The notes under the pieces: generated by a model
Told to the model about the DNA's origin: nothing
Databases searched by the model: none
Seen by the model: the letters and a program-made list of their open reading frames with translations, nothing else
Assembly (NCBI RefSeq): GCF_044336245.1
Contig: NZ_CP172346.1
Coordinates: 5,766,001-5,830,000, forward strand
Length of the DNA stretch: 64,000 bases
Direction of reading: 5' to 3'
Origin: Schlesneria sphaerica
GTDB taxonomy: Bacteria > Planctomycetota > Planctomycetia > Planctomycetales > Planctomycetaceae
In this document: in pieces, positions 9,488-18,885 of the stretch
How the letters are laid out: the number at the start of each line of letters is the position of its first letter
Numbering within the stretch: the first letter of the stretch is position 1
Made by a program: the position numbers and the translations under genes

Positions 9488-9608
9488 ATTTCACTCCTTC
9501 GCAGGAAGAGGTAACAACTAATGAACTTGCTGCGGGCATCGCGATGACACCCGCAGCAATTCAGTACTTCAAAACATCACATTCGCTGCAAATTGCCATT
9601 CACCAAGA

Positions 9609-10634
9609 TCAGAACTCGCCGACGATTTCGTTGCCCGAAATCGTGCTGGTCGCGTAGTAAACATTCCACGAAATGTTTTGACTGATGAAGCGAACGGAGC
9701 CGTCTGCCATCAGCGCATGAATTCCACCGGTGTGGTAACTGGAAGTCCCTGGCCATTCCGCGTTGGGACCGTACTGAGCGATGAAGGAAGGCGCGTACAG
9801 ATAAGGAGCAGGCTTCCACCAGCCACCACTGTTTGCTGATCCATCCGGGAACGGGAAGGCAATTGCGGTGTTAAAGTCTTTTCCACCTTCGTTCATTTCG
9901 GTTGTAAACTGTCCACCGATGAATGCGGCACGGAAAACACCGTTGTTCGCAATTCGGCGGCGTCCAGTCCCCGAGGTCGAAGGAGGGCCAGCTTCAAATC
10001 CACCGCGATCTGTTTCTGCAACAGCGATGGTGTTCGATGTCCCATCGACGATGTCACTGATTTTCACGCTCTGCAGTGGGTTGAATACCCCACCGTAGAA
10101 GTTATTAACCGTGTCCGTTGCTGGGGGACGGCTCCACCAGTCGAACCCGTTACAGGCAGAGTAGTCCGTGGTTGCAAATCCATGTGTCCCACCGACGGGG
10201 GAGATACTGGCCGCATCCGAAGGACAAACAAAAGCAGGTAGCTGAATCGCCAGGTGAGGCTGATTCACGCCGCCCGAGATGGCGGGCAACATGAAGTTGA
10301 CCTGATTGTACAGGGGAGCCTGATCGATGTACGGCAGGATCCCTGTCATCCATGTGTGATGATAGGGGAGCATGGTGGTCGTACCAGGCACACGGTAGCC
10401 CCAGATCACGCTTTGCGGAAACCGCAGAGCTGTGTCGTGGTAGTTGTGAAGTGCCAGACCAATCTGCTTCAGATTGTTTCGGCATTGGGTGCGACGGGCT
10501 GCTTCACGAGCCTGCTGGACAGCAGGCAGGAGCAATGCGATCAGCACCGCGATGATCGCGATAACCACGAGGAGTTCAATCAGCGTGAACCCGCGCGCAA
10601 ATCGCAGACGTTGAAGAACAGTCTTCCTTTTCAT
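9609..10634 (-). CDS. DUF1559 protein with prepilin-type N-terminus
   Basis: 341 residues. Near residue 14 is a type IV pilin-like cleavage/methylation motif (GFTLIELLVVIAIIAVLIAL), with a conserved AVQQAREAARRTQCRNNLKQ segment after the helix. The DUF1559 (SBP_bac_10-like) domain fills the rest and ends with the diagnostic H-x9-DG motif (HTGGIHALMADGSVRF). AAAAGGTGG is the ribosome site. It is probably exported as a pseudopilin by a type II secretion-like machine, but its function is not established. This family is greatly expanded in planctomycetes and supports the taxonomic call. Confidence 0.93.
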   Translation of the reverse strand: MKRKTVLQRLRFARGFTLIELLVVIAIIAVLIALLLPAVQQAREAARRTQCRNNLKQIGLALHNYHDTALRFPQSVIWGYRVPGTTTMLPYHHTWMTGILPYIDQAPLYNQVNFMLPAISGGVNQPHLAIQLPAFVCPSDAASISPVGGTHGFATTDYSACNGFDWWSRPPATDTVNNFYGGVFNPLQSVKISDIVDGTSNTIAVAETDRGGFEAGPPSTSGTGRRRIANNGVFRAAFIGGQFTTEMNEGGKDFNTAIAFPFPDGSANSGGWWKPAPYLYAPSFIAQYGPNAEWPGTSSYHTGGIHALMADGSVRFISQNISWNVYYATSTISGNEIVGEF

Positions 10635-10993
10635 GAGCCACCTTTTTCAAACGGTAGAAACGAAGAGAGTTCGCAAATCTTTTGCGAAACAAAGATTACC
10701 GGGAACGGAACAGCAGAAAGCCCGGGCGATGCACGCACCTGTTGGGCCTGCTCACGGATTTACCACCGAAACATCGGTTCATAAGTCAGTTTTTGTGAAA
10801 GGAGATCTCGGGAAGTATCACTGCTATAAACACAAACTTCAAGGTGCAACCCTTCAAAATCACGGCTTTTTATGGTTCCTCAGATTAACTGTTATTAATA
10901 CATTAAGTAGCAAAGTGACCTGACAAAAATGCTACACGCAACAAGATGCGGCGCATCAACAGAACAGTGCGAATCGAGAACATGAACACGAGC
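10635..10993. other. Intergenic region upstream of the DUF1559 gene
   Basis: 359 bp containing the DUF1559 promoter on the minus strand and the end of the minus-strand ASPIC gene. It is AT-rich at 10850-10925 (GTTATTAATACATTAAG). I see no hairpin with a T-run and no convincing gene. Confidence 0.35.
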
Positions 10994-13945
10994 TCAGTCT
11001 GCGCGTTCAATTACGACAGAATCCGTGTTCGCAGCCACCGCATTCAAAGCAGATACTGCGCCAGACGGCCAAAAAATTCTTAGTTCGTCGATCTGCTGGG
11101 CTGAACCGAGGCCGAGCAGAAAAGACCTCTCATTGCAGCTCATGAAGCCATCACCCGAACTGGCCTCAAAGATTCGGGTCTGCCCGCCCACCTCCATCTC
11201 AATTCGACAGCCTCGACCGTCCCGATTCGAGCGGGTACCGACAAGTTGCAATTGAATGTGGTTTCCCGCCTTCTCGAACAGATTACGCAGCAAAGCAGCA
11301 GGGCGGTCGAGATACGTCACGGCAAGATCGGGCCTGCCGTCGCGATCGAAATCCAGGCGTGCCACCGCGCGTGCGAGTGCCGGCGCCTGGAAAAAGTCCC
11401 CCGCCGTCTTGGAGCAGTCAACGAAATGCCCTCGTTGATCGCCCGAGAAAGCCTGTGGCGGCATCTTCCAGGGCTCATTTCGCTCACCGAAATCGCCAAT
11501 GTGACCATTGGCAATAAATAACCCCAGGGCCCCCGACAGCGAATAGTCAATGCTTTGAATTCCGAAACCCAGCAACTGTTTGGTGGCGGACAATAGCCCT
11601 GCTGTTGCAGACTGGTCCTCGAAATACCCTTCACCTTGATTGAGGTAGAGCGTCGCCCCTTCGTTGAAAAAGTTGGTGACGATCAGGTCGAGCCATCCGT
11701 TGCCGTCGAAATCCTCACAGACAATTCCCATCCCGGCCTGAGCCATTCCCCGGTTATTGACCGCACAGCCTGATCGCATTCCGATCTCGGTAAACCGGCA
11801 TCGCCCCTGTGCATCATTCCCTTCGTTCATAAAGAGAAAATTGGGAGTTCCGTCGTTGGCCACGTAGATATCAGGACGTCGATCCCCAGTGAAATCCGCC
11901 ACGACAACGCCCAATCCCTTTCCTAACGGGACCCGAATTCCGCTCTCCTGCGAGATATCCTCAAACGTGCCATCCCCTCGGTTCAAATACAGGGTGTCGT
12001 CCGCCGCGATGTAGTTTGCCGGGCTGCAAATCGTGTACGTGCCGTCCGGCTTCCTGCAGACCTTGAACGGGTCGCGAACATAGGCCGTCACGTAAAGGTC
12101 AAGATTGCCATCCAGATTCAAATCACAGAAGGCAGCACTCGTTTGCCATTCTGTCCCCACGACCTGCGCAGCATCAGAAATCTCGGTGAAGCTTCCATCC
12201 CCGTTGTTCCTGTAGAAAACATTCCGGCCAAAACCCGCAACGAACAGGTCGGCATCGCCGTCATTGTCAAAGTCACCTGCGGAACATCCTTGACCATACA
12301 CCTGACGATCGATCCCCGCAGACTCCGTCGCATCACGAAACTGCCCGTTACCCAGGTTACGAAACAACTTTCCCGCAGGGGCGGGCCACGTTTTTCCCGC
12401 GATAACACCGCTCCCTCGAAATTGACTTTCAAGCTCACCACCCTGAGCGAAATAGAGGTCCGTCCAACCATCGTTGTCGTAATCAAACGCAGCCACCCCG
12501 CCGCCCAGTGTCTCCACGATCCATTTTTGTCCGATCCCCCCCACCTCAAACGTGAAGTCGATACCCGCAGACTGATGCACATCCTCAAACTTCGGCAGGG
12601 ACGCCAGCGCCGACGGACCGGGCTCCAACATGACAGACGTGGCCGGCTTGTTGATCGACCGATCGGTGCCCGGTTTGGACAGCGTGACCGCGGCCACTAA
12701 CTCGAGTTCGGGAGGCAACACATTCTCAGAGCGACCTGCGGAAAGGGCCGCGCGCAACTCGTCAACTCGAGGCGATTCGACTCCTTCCGTCATCAGCAAC
12801 CGCAGCCATGACGCCGCTTCACGCCGTCGCCCCAGTTCCGTCATCAACTGACACGCATCAATAATCAGCGGCGACAATCCCCGCACTGGCAAATGAGTCG
12901 TTCGGCGAATGCGATGAATCAGGTTACTGAGCTGTTCCCCCTTCGCTGCCAGCCTCAATGCGGCTGCGGCCGGTTCCGCATGTCCCAGACGATCCAGAGC
13001 CTGCCCCAATTGATAGATGGCCGGAGTGTCAGCGGGATCATGAGTGACAACCAGACGAAGAAACCAGGCGGCTTCCGCCCAGTGGGACGTCGCCGCCGCA
13101 TACATTCCCCGGGCGCGGGCGATCGGTGAAGGAGGATCTTCATTCTGTGCCCAGGGCTTCAGCGTTTGCTCGGCATCAGCCAGCCTGCCAAGTCGCAGTT
13201 GCGCCTCGACAGCCAGACGAACATCCTCCGGCCGCAGGGGCCGAGATTGCAGTAAAGCAAGAACCTCGGGATACCGATCGTCGAGCAACAGGTAACGCGC
13301 CGCTGCCGTGTGACTCTCCGCGTCTTGCGGATCGGCGGTGGAGTACTGCTCCATCAGAGCGAGTCGCTCGCCAGCGGAGTAAAATTGCTCATTCGCGGAC
13401 GAGTACGCTGAAAGCTCTTCAACCGAAAGAGGACGGCACGTCTGCAGCCCCTCAAATGCCTTGCGGACGTCACTACTGCGGATCTGGGACAAATAGAGCT
13501 GCGCCAGTCGCTCCCAGGCGGCTCCCAGCTTGGGATTCAGAGTGACAGCGTCGATCCAGTATCGCTCTGCATCGGCCGCGCGATGTTTCATGGCCGCAAC
13601 AATTCCCTGCAGCAATTGTCGCCCGGGACTCGGTTCCGTCTCGGGCAACTGACCAAGGAATGTCGCCGCCATGTCAGCGTCGTCGAGATTGATACTGACG
13701 AGCGCAAGCCGGAGCATCAACTTTTCGCGAGTCGGCTTTCGTCGCGCGAGATCACGGAGCAGGGGGGACAGTTCATCGGCCCGTTGCTGCTCTGCCAGTT
13801 TCTCAACGGAACTGACAGCCCGAGACCAATCTTCGTCGGTGAATTCTTCTTCAGGCTGAAAGTAGCGGTAGAGTCCGACGACGACTATTACGCCCAGAAC
13901 CGCACCCAGTATCCATCCAATCCGTCTCGATCTCTGCGTTGCCAC
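10994..13945 (-). CDS. TPR and FG-GAP/VCBS protein with ASPIC/UnbV C-terminus
   Basis: Start chosen as the GTG at 13945, which has GGAG eight bases upstream; longer frames to 14059 lack this. Length 983. Residues 5-30 hold an arginine cluster and a transmembrane anchor (GWILGAVLGVIVVVGLY). Residues about 40-430 are tetratricopeptide-like helices. Residues about 470-870 contain repeated FG-GAP/VCBS calcium-loop motifs (DYDNDGWTDLYFA, DFDNDGDADLFVA, DLNLDGNLDLYVT). The last 100 residues form the ASPIC/UnbV domain (GRGCRIEMEVGG, ELRIFWPSG). Probably membrane-anchored with a beta-propeller outside the cytoplasm. Common in planctomycetes; exact role unknown. Confidence 0.88.
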   Translation of the reverse strand: MATQRSRRIGWILGAVLGVIVVVGLYRYFQPEEEFTDEDWSRAVSSVEKLAEQQRADELSPLLRDLARRKPTREKLMLRLALVSINLDDADMAATFLGQLPETEPSPGRQLLQGIVAAMKHRAADAERYWIDAVTLNPKLGAAWERLAQLYLSQIRSSDVRKAFEGLQTCRPLSVEELSAYSSANEQFYSAGERLALMEQYSTADPQDAESHTAAARYLLLDDRYPEVLALLQSRPLRPEDVRLAVEAQLRLGRLADAEQTLKPWAQNEDPPSPIARARGMYAAATSHWAEAAWFLRLVVTHDPADTPAIYQLGQALDRLGHAEPAAAALRLAAKGEQLSNLIHRIRRTTHLPVRGLSPLIIDACQLMTELGRRREAASWLRLLMTEGVESPRVDELRAALSAGRSENVLPPELELVAAVTLSKPGTDRSINKPATSVMLEPGPSALASLPKFEDVHQSAGIDFTFEVGGIGQKWIVETLGGGVAAFDYDNDGWTDLYFAQGGELESQFRGSGVIAGKTWPAPAGKLFRNLGNGQFRDATESAGIDRQVYGQGCSAGDFDNDGDADLFVAGFGRNVFYRNNGDGSFTEISDAAQVVGTEWQTSAAFCDLNLDGNLDLYVTAYVRDPFKVCRKPDGTYTICSPANYIAADDTLYLNRGDGTFEDISQESGIRVPLGKGLGVVVADFTGDRRPDIYVANDGTPNFLFMNEGNDAQGRCRFTEIGMRSGCAVNNRGMAQAGMGIVCEDFDGNGWLDLIVTNFFNEGATLYLNQGEGYFEDQSATAGLLSATKQLLGFGIQSIDYSLSGALGLFIANGHIGDFGERNEPWKMPPQAFSGDQRGHFVDCSKTAGDFFQAPALARAVARLDFDRDGRPDLAVTYLDRPAALLRNLFEKAGNHIQLQLVGTRSNRDGRGCRIEMEVGGQTRIFEASSGDGFMSCNERSFLLGLGSAQQIDELRIFWPSGAVSALNAVAANTDSVVIERAD

Positions 13946-14233
13946 CGGCTCGACTCCAAGGGACCCTCCAGAAAGAGAGAAGAACTGTATTCCCCGATCA
14001 AAAGAAATCACAGCAACCCTGAATTGTTCGACCGCTTTGCAGTGTCCGTCAACCGACACTCTTCAAGCCCCACCCTTGCAGAACCCTGCATGACCGCACA
14101 TTGCCTTCCCTGGACTATGGCATCCTCACCGTCAAAAAGCGGGCAGCTTCGGGTCGCCCTGAACTTCGCTGCACAGATTGCCAGCCGGTAGCCCTCATGA
14201 AGAGATGGCGGTCACACGCCGCAGCCTCACCTC

Positions 14234-14273
14234 TTTAATCAGAGACGAGATCGTTTAATCAGAGACGAGATCG
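14234..14273. repeat. 20-bp perfect tandem repeat, two copies
   Basis: TTTAATCAGAGACGAGATCG occurs at 14234-14253 and again directly at 14254-14273. It is probably a slippage or replication duplication; a regulator-binding role is possible but unsupported. Confidence 0.9.
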
Positions 14274-14378
14274 TGACTCGCTCTGACCTGATTTATCCAG
14301 ACGAGTCACGAGGAAGCGACCACCATATTAAAGCAGGACTCGGACAATGTTCGCTTTACATGAATTATCACCCTGCGT

Positions 14379-14407
14379 TTGTACACTCGTACACACACCC
14401 CTATAAT
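14379..14407 (+). promoter_or_regulatory. Sigma70-like promoter with an inverted repeat
   Basis: TTGTAC (14379-14384), a 17-bp spacer and a perfect TATAAT (14402-14407). A dyad TGTAC-ACTC-GTACA (14380-14393) overlaps the -35 box and spacer, the position of a repressor operator. The predicted transcript begins near 14414 and would have a leader of about 150 nt before the S9 peptidase start. Confidence 0.55.
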
Positions 14408-14567
14408 CTGCACCTCACCTCGAACGACGATTACGTTAGTTAACGCTCTACAGCGGCAACTGGTCAGGGAGTTACTTTCCCCCTCCTCCGATGAGTCTTG
14501 CAAGAAGTGTTTCCGGCGGAAGCGACAGCACGATTGCACCGTTATGCCAACTCACAAGGAACTCAAG

Positions 14568-16637
14568 ATGCAACGTAGTCAACGACTGATCCTTATCCTG
14601 CTGGTGATACCGTTCGCTTTGATCTTCACGACAGCGACTCCTTCGGCCGGCGAAGAAACAAAGCGAACTCACTCGGTCACGATCGCTGATTACTTCACGC
14701 AAGGTCACATTACGGAGTGCGAAATCTCACCGAATGGCCAACACGTCGCCTACGTCGAACGACGGTGGGGCGAGTCCGACGTCCCCGGCAATGTCGACAT
14801 CTGGCTGGTCGACAGTGCCACGAAAAGAACGGAAAGACTGACATTCGATCCGGGCCCGCAAATGATGGTCAAGTGGGCTCCTGACGGGAAATCGCTGTTC
14901 TTTCGGGGAACGTTTAAACGACCGAATGAGACAAGTCCTCCCTACAACGACAAAGCTCAAGTGTGGAGACTTCATATCGAGTCCACTCGGATCACTCCCG
15001 TCACATTCTGCTCGGATGGGATCAGTGCCTTTGAGGTCGGCTCTGGAGGGGATTCTGTCTACTACGTCGAATCGGTCCCCCAGCCGCACGCCGAATGGGC
15101 AAAACTGAAGAAGGATTTCAAGAACCTCGTCTATGGTGAAGGTGCCTCCGAATGCAGTCGCCTGTGCAAAGTGAATTTAACAAATTGGCGAGTCGAGACG
15201 CTCTACGACCAGAATCGATACATTCACTCCATGAGTGTCAGTCCGGATGAAACCAGAATCGCTCTCATCACGACGCCCGACAGCTTCGACGTCACGCATG
15301 AAGGAAGCAGCCAGGTTGACATACTGACCGTCAAGTCCGGTCACGTGATTCAGATCCCCGATTCTGTCTGGCGGGCTAACGGACCTTCACCCTATGGCTG
15401 GCTTGAATCACCCTGCTGGTCGTCCTCAGGAGAACAACTGGCGTTCGCCGTCTACTACGACGGCTATCCGAGTGAACTGATCATGGCAGATGTGAAGACT
15501 GATGACGTGAACGTGAGAAAGACACCCCGTCTCGCTGGCGAATTTATTCGCGGTGGTATTCAAAGAGGAACCGGCGACGAATTCTGCTACCTCGTCGATG
15601 ATCACGCCGTGGCGCGTCTGATGAGCGTCACGGGACTCGGCACCGACAAGCTGACAACAAAGACGTTGACTGCCGAAAACGTGAATATCGACGCCTATGG
15701 AATTTCGCCGGATGGAACGCATCTGGCACTGTTGCAGACAGAACTCGATTACAGCCGGGATGTCTTCCTGTGGGACCGCCAAAACGGAAAACCCGCCGAA
15801 CGATTGACCACAGTCAATCCACAAATCGACACCTGGAAGCTCCCCACCATTTCACGAGTGAAGTGGAAAGGGGCGGAGGGTGATGAGGTCGAAGGAATTC
15901 TCGAACTTCCCCCCGACCACAAACCGGGGACCCTTCTGCCGATGGTTGTCTGCCTGCACGGAGGCCCCACGGCATGTGACTACTACGGCTTCCAGTTCTG
16001 GATTTACGGCCGTACACAGCTCTCAACGAGCGGCTACGCTGTATTCTGTCCCAACTACCGGGGCTCGACCGGCTACGGCGACGACTTTCTCACGAATCTG
16101 ATCGGACGAGAAAACCAGATCGAAGTTGAGGACATTATGAGGGGTATTGATCACTTGATCGCCGAACAGATTGCCGACCCTGAACGACTGGGAGTCATGG
16201 GATGGAGCAACGGTGGCTATCTGACAAACTGCCTCATCACCCATAGCGACCGATTTCGTGCTGCCAGTTCAGGTGCCGGAATGTCCGACATGACGATTCA
16301 GTGGAGCGAAGGGGAAACCCCGGGCCACGTGGTGAATTACCAGCGAGGACTTCCCTGGACATCAGGCGATCAGTATGACCGGTCATCCCCGCTACGCCAG
16401 ATTCAGAGCACGTCGTTCAAAACACCGCTCCTCCTGCACGCTCCCGGTGCAGACACACGCGTCCCCCCAATCAACAGCAGGGCTCTCTACAGAGTCGCCC
16501 GACGCTACCTGAACTCCCCCGCGGAACTGGTGACCTATCCCGGAGCGGGCCACACCCTGAATTCCTATCAACACCGCCTCGCCAAGATGACATGGGAGCA
16601 GGCGTGGTTCGACAAGTACCTCAAGAGCAGCGAGTAG
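14568..16637 (+). CDS. Secreted S9 family serine peptidase (acylaminoacyl/dipeptidyl peptidase type)
   Basis: Start: ATG 14568 with AAGGA seven bases upstream; earlier in-frame ATGs lack a ribosome site. 689 residues. Signal peptide 1-27 (MQRSQRLILILLVIPFALIF). The N-terminal half is a WD40-like/beta-propeller domain (ISPNGQHVAYVE). The C-terminal alpha/beta hydrolase has the nucleophile serine in GWSNGGYL, an acid in the HAPGADTRVPP region and the histidine in GAGHTLNSYQH. It probably acts in the periplasm on oligopeptides. It has its own promoter and is convergent with the lipid cluster. Confidence 0.9.
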   Translation: MQRSQRLILILLVIPFALIFTTATPSAGEETKRTHSVTIADYFTQGHITECEISPNGQHVAYVERRWGESDVPGNVDIWLVDSATKRTERLTFDPGPQMMVKWAPDGKSLFFRGTFKRPNETSPPYNDKAQVWRLHIESTRITPVTFCSDGISAFEVGSGGDSVYYVESVPQPHAEWAKLKKDFKNLVYGEGASECSRLCKVNLTNWRVETLYDQNRYIHSMSVSPDETRIALITTPDSFDVTHEGSSQVDILTVKSGHVIQIPDSVWRANGPSPYGWLESPCWSSSGEQLAFAVYYDGYPSELIMADVKTDDVNVRKTPRLAGEFIRGGIQRGTGDEFCYLVDDHAVARLMSVTGLGTDKLTTKTLTAENVNIDAYGISPDGTHLALLQTELDYSRDVFLWDRQNGKPAERLTTVNPQIDTWKLPTISRVKWKGAEGDEVEGILELPPDHKPGTLLPMVVCLHGGPTACDYYGFQFWIYGRTQLSTSGYAVFCPNYRGSTGYGDDFLTNLIGRENQIEVEDIMRGIDHLIAEQIADPERLGVMGWSNGGYLTNCLITHSDRFRAASSGAGMSDMTIQWSEGETPGHVVNYQRGLPWTSGDQYDRSSPLRQIQSTSFKTPLLLHAPGADTRVPPINSRALYRVARRYLNSPAELVTYPGAGHTLNSYQHRLAKMTWEQAWFDKYLKSSE

Positions 16638-16984
16638 TCTCTGCACTGCCGCGCTAACAAGATCATCGTTCCACATCGACGCTGTACCACGAATTTCACT
16701 TTTGCGAAGATGCTTGTGCAAGCCGATCCGTTCACGGAAATTTTCCATTCCGACCCGGGCAAGTTAGACAGGCAAACCCAGCAGCTTCAATAGCGCTGGG
16801 TCAAAGTTAGCTGGGTCAAACTTACCAGAGACATTCTGCGCTGATCGACCGATTCGTCTTCAGATGTCCTGATTCACTTCCTTTGAGAGACCATTTTTCA
16901 GACTCCGGTCCAACACCACTGGTCGCACGGAACCTCGATATTGCGTTCCGTTGCTCTGATTTCGCTGTACCTGATTTCGCTGTA
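16638..16984. repeat. Convergent intergenic region with two short direct repeats
   Basis: 347 bp between two converging genes. It holds an imperfect direct repeat GCTGGGTCAAAGTTA / GCTGGGTCAAACTTA at about 16794-16824, and a perfect 14-bp repeat CTGATTTCGCTGTA at 16956-16969 and 16971-16984 that ends right at the stop codon of the downstream minus gene. No terminator with a T-run seen. Confidence 0.6.
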
Positions 16985-17809
16985 TCAATGATCCTGATCA
17001 CGAACAGGAGGTTCGTGACGGCCCTTCTCGGAGGCTGGAAACCAGGGAAAGAATGCGTTTGTCTGGGCTTGATAAGCTGCGTAATCCGGGCGGCGATCAC
17101 CGATCGTGCTTTCGAGCAAGGTCACACCGGATACCTTGAGCAATAAGACTGACATCAAAAGGGGGCTGCCGATTGTCCACCAGGCACCTCCCGCCGCTGC
17201 AATCAAGTAGATTCCCCACCAGACGCAAAAATCTCCGAAGTAATTTGGATGTCGTGTGAAACGCCACAACCCAGTCCGCATGACTCGGTTCGAGTTCGAC
17301 GGAATGGACTTAAACCTGGCCAGTTGCCAGTCTCCCACGGTTTCGAAAATGAACCCGAGGGACCAGATCGCAATTCCCATCGCGTCCCAAACTCCTAATG
17401 GTGGTGCGATCGGGGTTGTGATCGCGACCTGTTGGGGCAATGAGATGAACCACATCAACACTCCTTGCAGGAGAAAAACGGTGACGAGGCTCACCCACCC
17501 GAAACGTTGTCCATGATAGTTGCGCATCGCTGCATATCGGTGATCTTCGTCCTTGCCCCAGTTGCGCCAGGCCAGAAACGACGAAAGACGCAAACCCCAA
17601 ATGGTCGTCAATAGAACGAGAAGCCACGTTCGAGAACTCGCTGGACTATTCAATCCCCACGCTGTCCAGGCGATGATGACAAACCCCATTCCCCAGAAGA
17701 GGTCCACGAGACTGACATCGCGTCGAACCGTACCGATGATCCACAAGATCGTCATGCTCACCAGCACGATCACGAGACTCATCCACATCGTCGTTAACAG
17801 AGGATTCAT
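16985..17809 (-). CDS. DUF1295 membrane protein (steroid 5-alpha-reductase-like)
   Basis: 274 residues with about six transmembrane helices. The C-terminal family motif is clear (TGLWRFTRHPNYFGDFCVWW), with the LLLKVSGVTLLE helix after it, as in DUF1295/ICMT-like reductases and methyltransferases. It starts inside the stop of the upstream methyltransferase gene (ATGA overlap, 4 bp), so translation is probably coupled. In other bacteria DUF1295 genes sit beside CFA-like enzymes and are thought to act on lipids; the exact reaction is unknown. It is the last gene of the five-gene run. Confidence 0.88.
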   Translation of the reverse strand: MNPLLTTMWMSLVIVLVSMTILWIIGTVRRDVSLVDLFWGMGFVIIAWTAWGLNSPASSRTWLLVLLTTIWGLRLSSFLAWRNWGKDEDHRYAAMRNYHGQRFGWVSLVTVFLLQGVLMWFISLPQQVAITTPIAPPLGVWDAMGIAIWSLGFIFETVGDWQLARFKSIPSNSNRVMRTGLWRFTRHPNYFGDFCVWWGIYLIAAAGGAWWTIGSPLLMSVLLLKVSGVTLLESTIGDRRPDYAAYQAQTNAFFPWFPASEKGRHEPPVRDQDH

Positions 17810-18885
17810 GCACGGCCTCGCACTGTCGACTGAGGGTGCTGTACCTGTTCAAGGAGTGATTGAGTCACATACCACTCTTCACCGTCCGAATACCCAAACA
17901 ATTCCGCCACGGCGAGAAAGAACATCCGCCATCGATGGTACCAGCGTTCTGCTGAATCGACTCCGTACACATCGGCGAAAACTTCAATCACCGCGCGTCG
18001 ATTGCGATCCAGATTTTGTAGCCAGGCATTCGACGTTTTCTGGTAGTGTTTGCCGTTCCAGTTCCAGCGATTGACAACCTTCAGATCATTCCTAAACCCG
18101 TCAAGGAGCTTTTCATTGGGCATTATGCCGCCCGTGAAGAAATGGCGGCCCATCCAGTTGAGTTCTCCGCTCGTCTCGTAAGGGTAACATCTTTCCTTAT
18201 GACAGAAGTGATGCACAAGCAGCTTTCCCTCGGGAACGAGCCAACTCGAGATTCGGCGCAAAACTTCCTCAAAATTGTGAAGATGCTCAAACATCTCAAC
18301 GGAGACTATCCGATCAAACTGGCCAAGCTGGCAGGCTGCTGGCGAGAATTCATTCATGTCGGCGGTGATCACCTTCAGTCGATTCAGACCCCGCCGTCTT
18401 GCCTGGCCTTCGATATACTCCCGCTGTCGTTGCGAATTGGACACGGCTACGACGTTGCTCTGCGGGTAATGTTCGCACAACCAGAGCGTCAGAGATCCCC
18501 ATCCGCAGCCGAGCTCGAGAATTTCCTGGCCGTCTTTTAAGTCAGCGCGGTCACACGTGATTTCGATCGCAGCCTTCTCAGCCTGCTCAAGTGTCGAGTC
18601 TTCATTCTCGAAGAAACAGCAACTGTACTTGCGATAAGGGCCAAGCACGATTTCGAAAAACTTTGCGGGCAATTCATAGTGCTGCTGATTGGCTTCGTGC
18701 GTCGAGAGTGCGATCGGCCCCGAACGAAGTGAATCAAGAAACTTCTCGTCCCTTGCTGCGACTGAATGGGAGTCAGAACCTGCATGAAGAGTTGTCCGGC
18801 ACAATTGGCGGATAATCATTCGAGTGAAGGGATCGGGAATCCATCCGCGTTCCAACGCCTCGACACCCCAAGCGAGTATACTCAT
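17806..18885 (-). CDS. CFA-synthase-like SAM methyltransferase, active site complete
   Basis: The start at 18885 makes a 4-bp ATGA overlap with the upstream gene; a longer frame to 18999 would overlap by over 100 bp. 359 residues. SAM-binding motif ILELGCGWGSL at about 122-132. Residues matching the E. coli Cfa bicarbonate site all seem present: Cys in YSCC (C89), Glu in MFEH (E200), His in LLVHHF (225-226) and Tyr in KHYQKTS. This suggests a working methyl or methylene transferase on an alkene or an amine; the family also resembles plant coclaurine N-methyltransferases. Substrate unknown. Confidence 0.88.
   Translation of the reverse strand: MSILAWGVEALERGWIPDPFTRMIIRQLCRTTLHAGSDSHSVAARDEKFLDSLRSGPIALSTHEANQQHYELPAKFFEIVLGPYRKYSCCFFENEDSTLEQAEKAAIEITCDRADLKDGQEILELGCGWGSLTLWLCEHYPQSNVVAVSNSQRQREYIEGQARRRGLNRLKVITADMNEFSPAACQLGQFDRIVSVEMFEHLHNFEEVLRRISSWLVPEGKLLVHHFCHKERCYPYETSGELNWMGRHFFTGGIMPNEKLLDGFRNDLKVVNRWNWNGKHYQKTSNAWLQNLDRNRRAVIEVFADVYGVDSAERWYHRWRMFFLAVAELFGYSDGEEWYVTQSLLEQVQHPQSTVRGRA

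Larger units (their letters stand above)
13946..14567. other. Divergent intergenic region
   Basis: 622 bp between the ASPIC gene (minus) and the S9 peptidase (plus). It contains a 20-bp tandem repeat at 14234-14273 and a sigma70-like promoter at 14379-14407, listed separately. Nothing else convincing. Confidence 0.5.
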
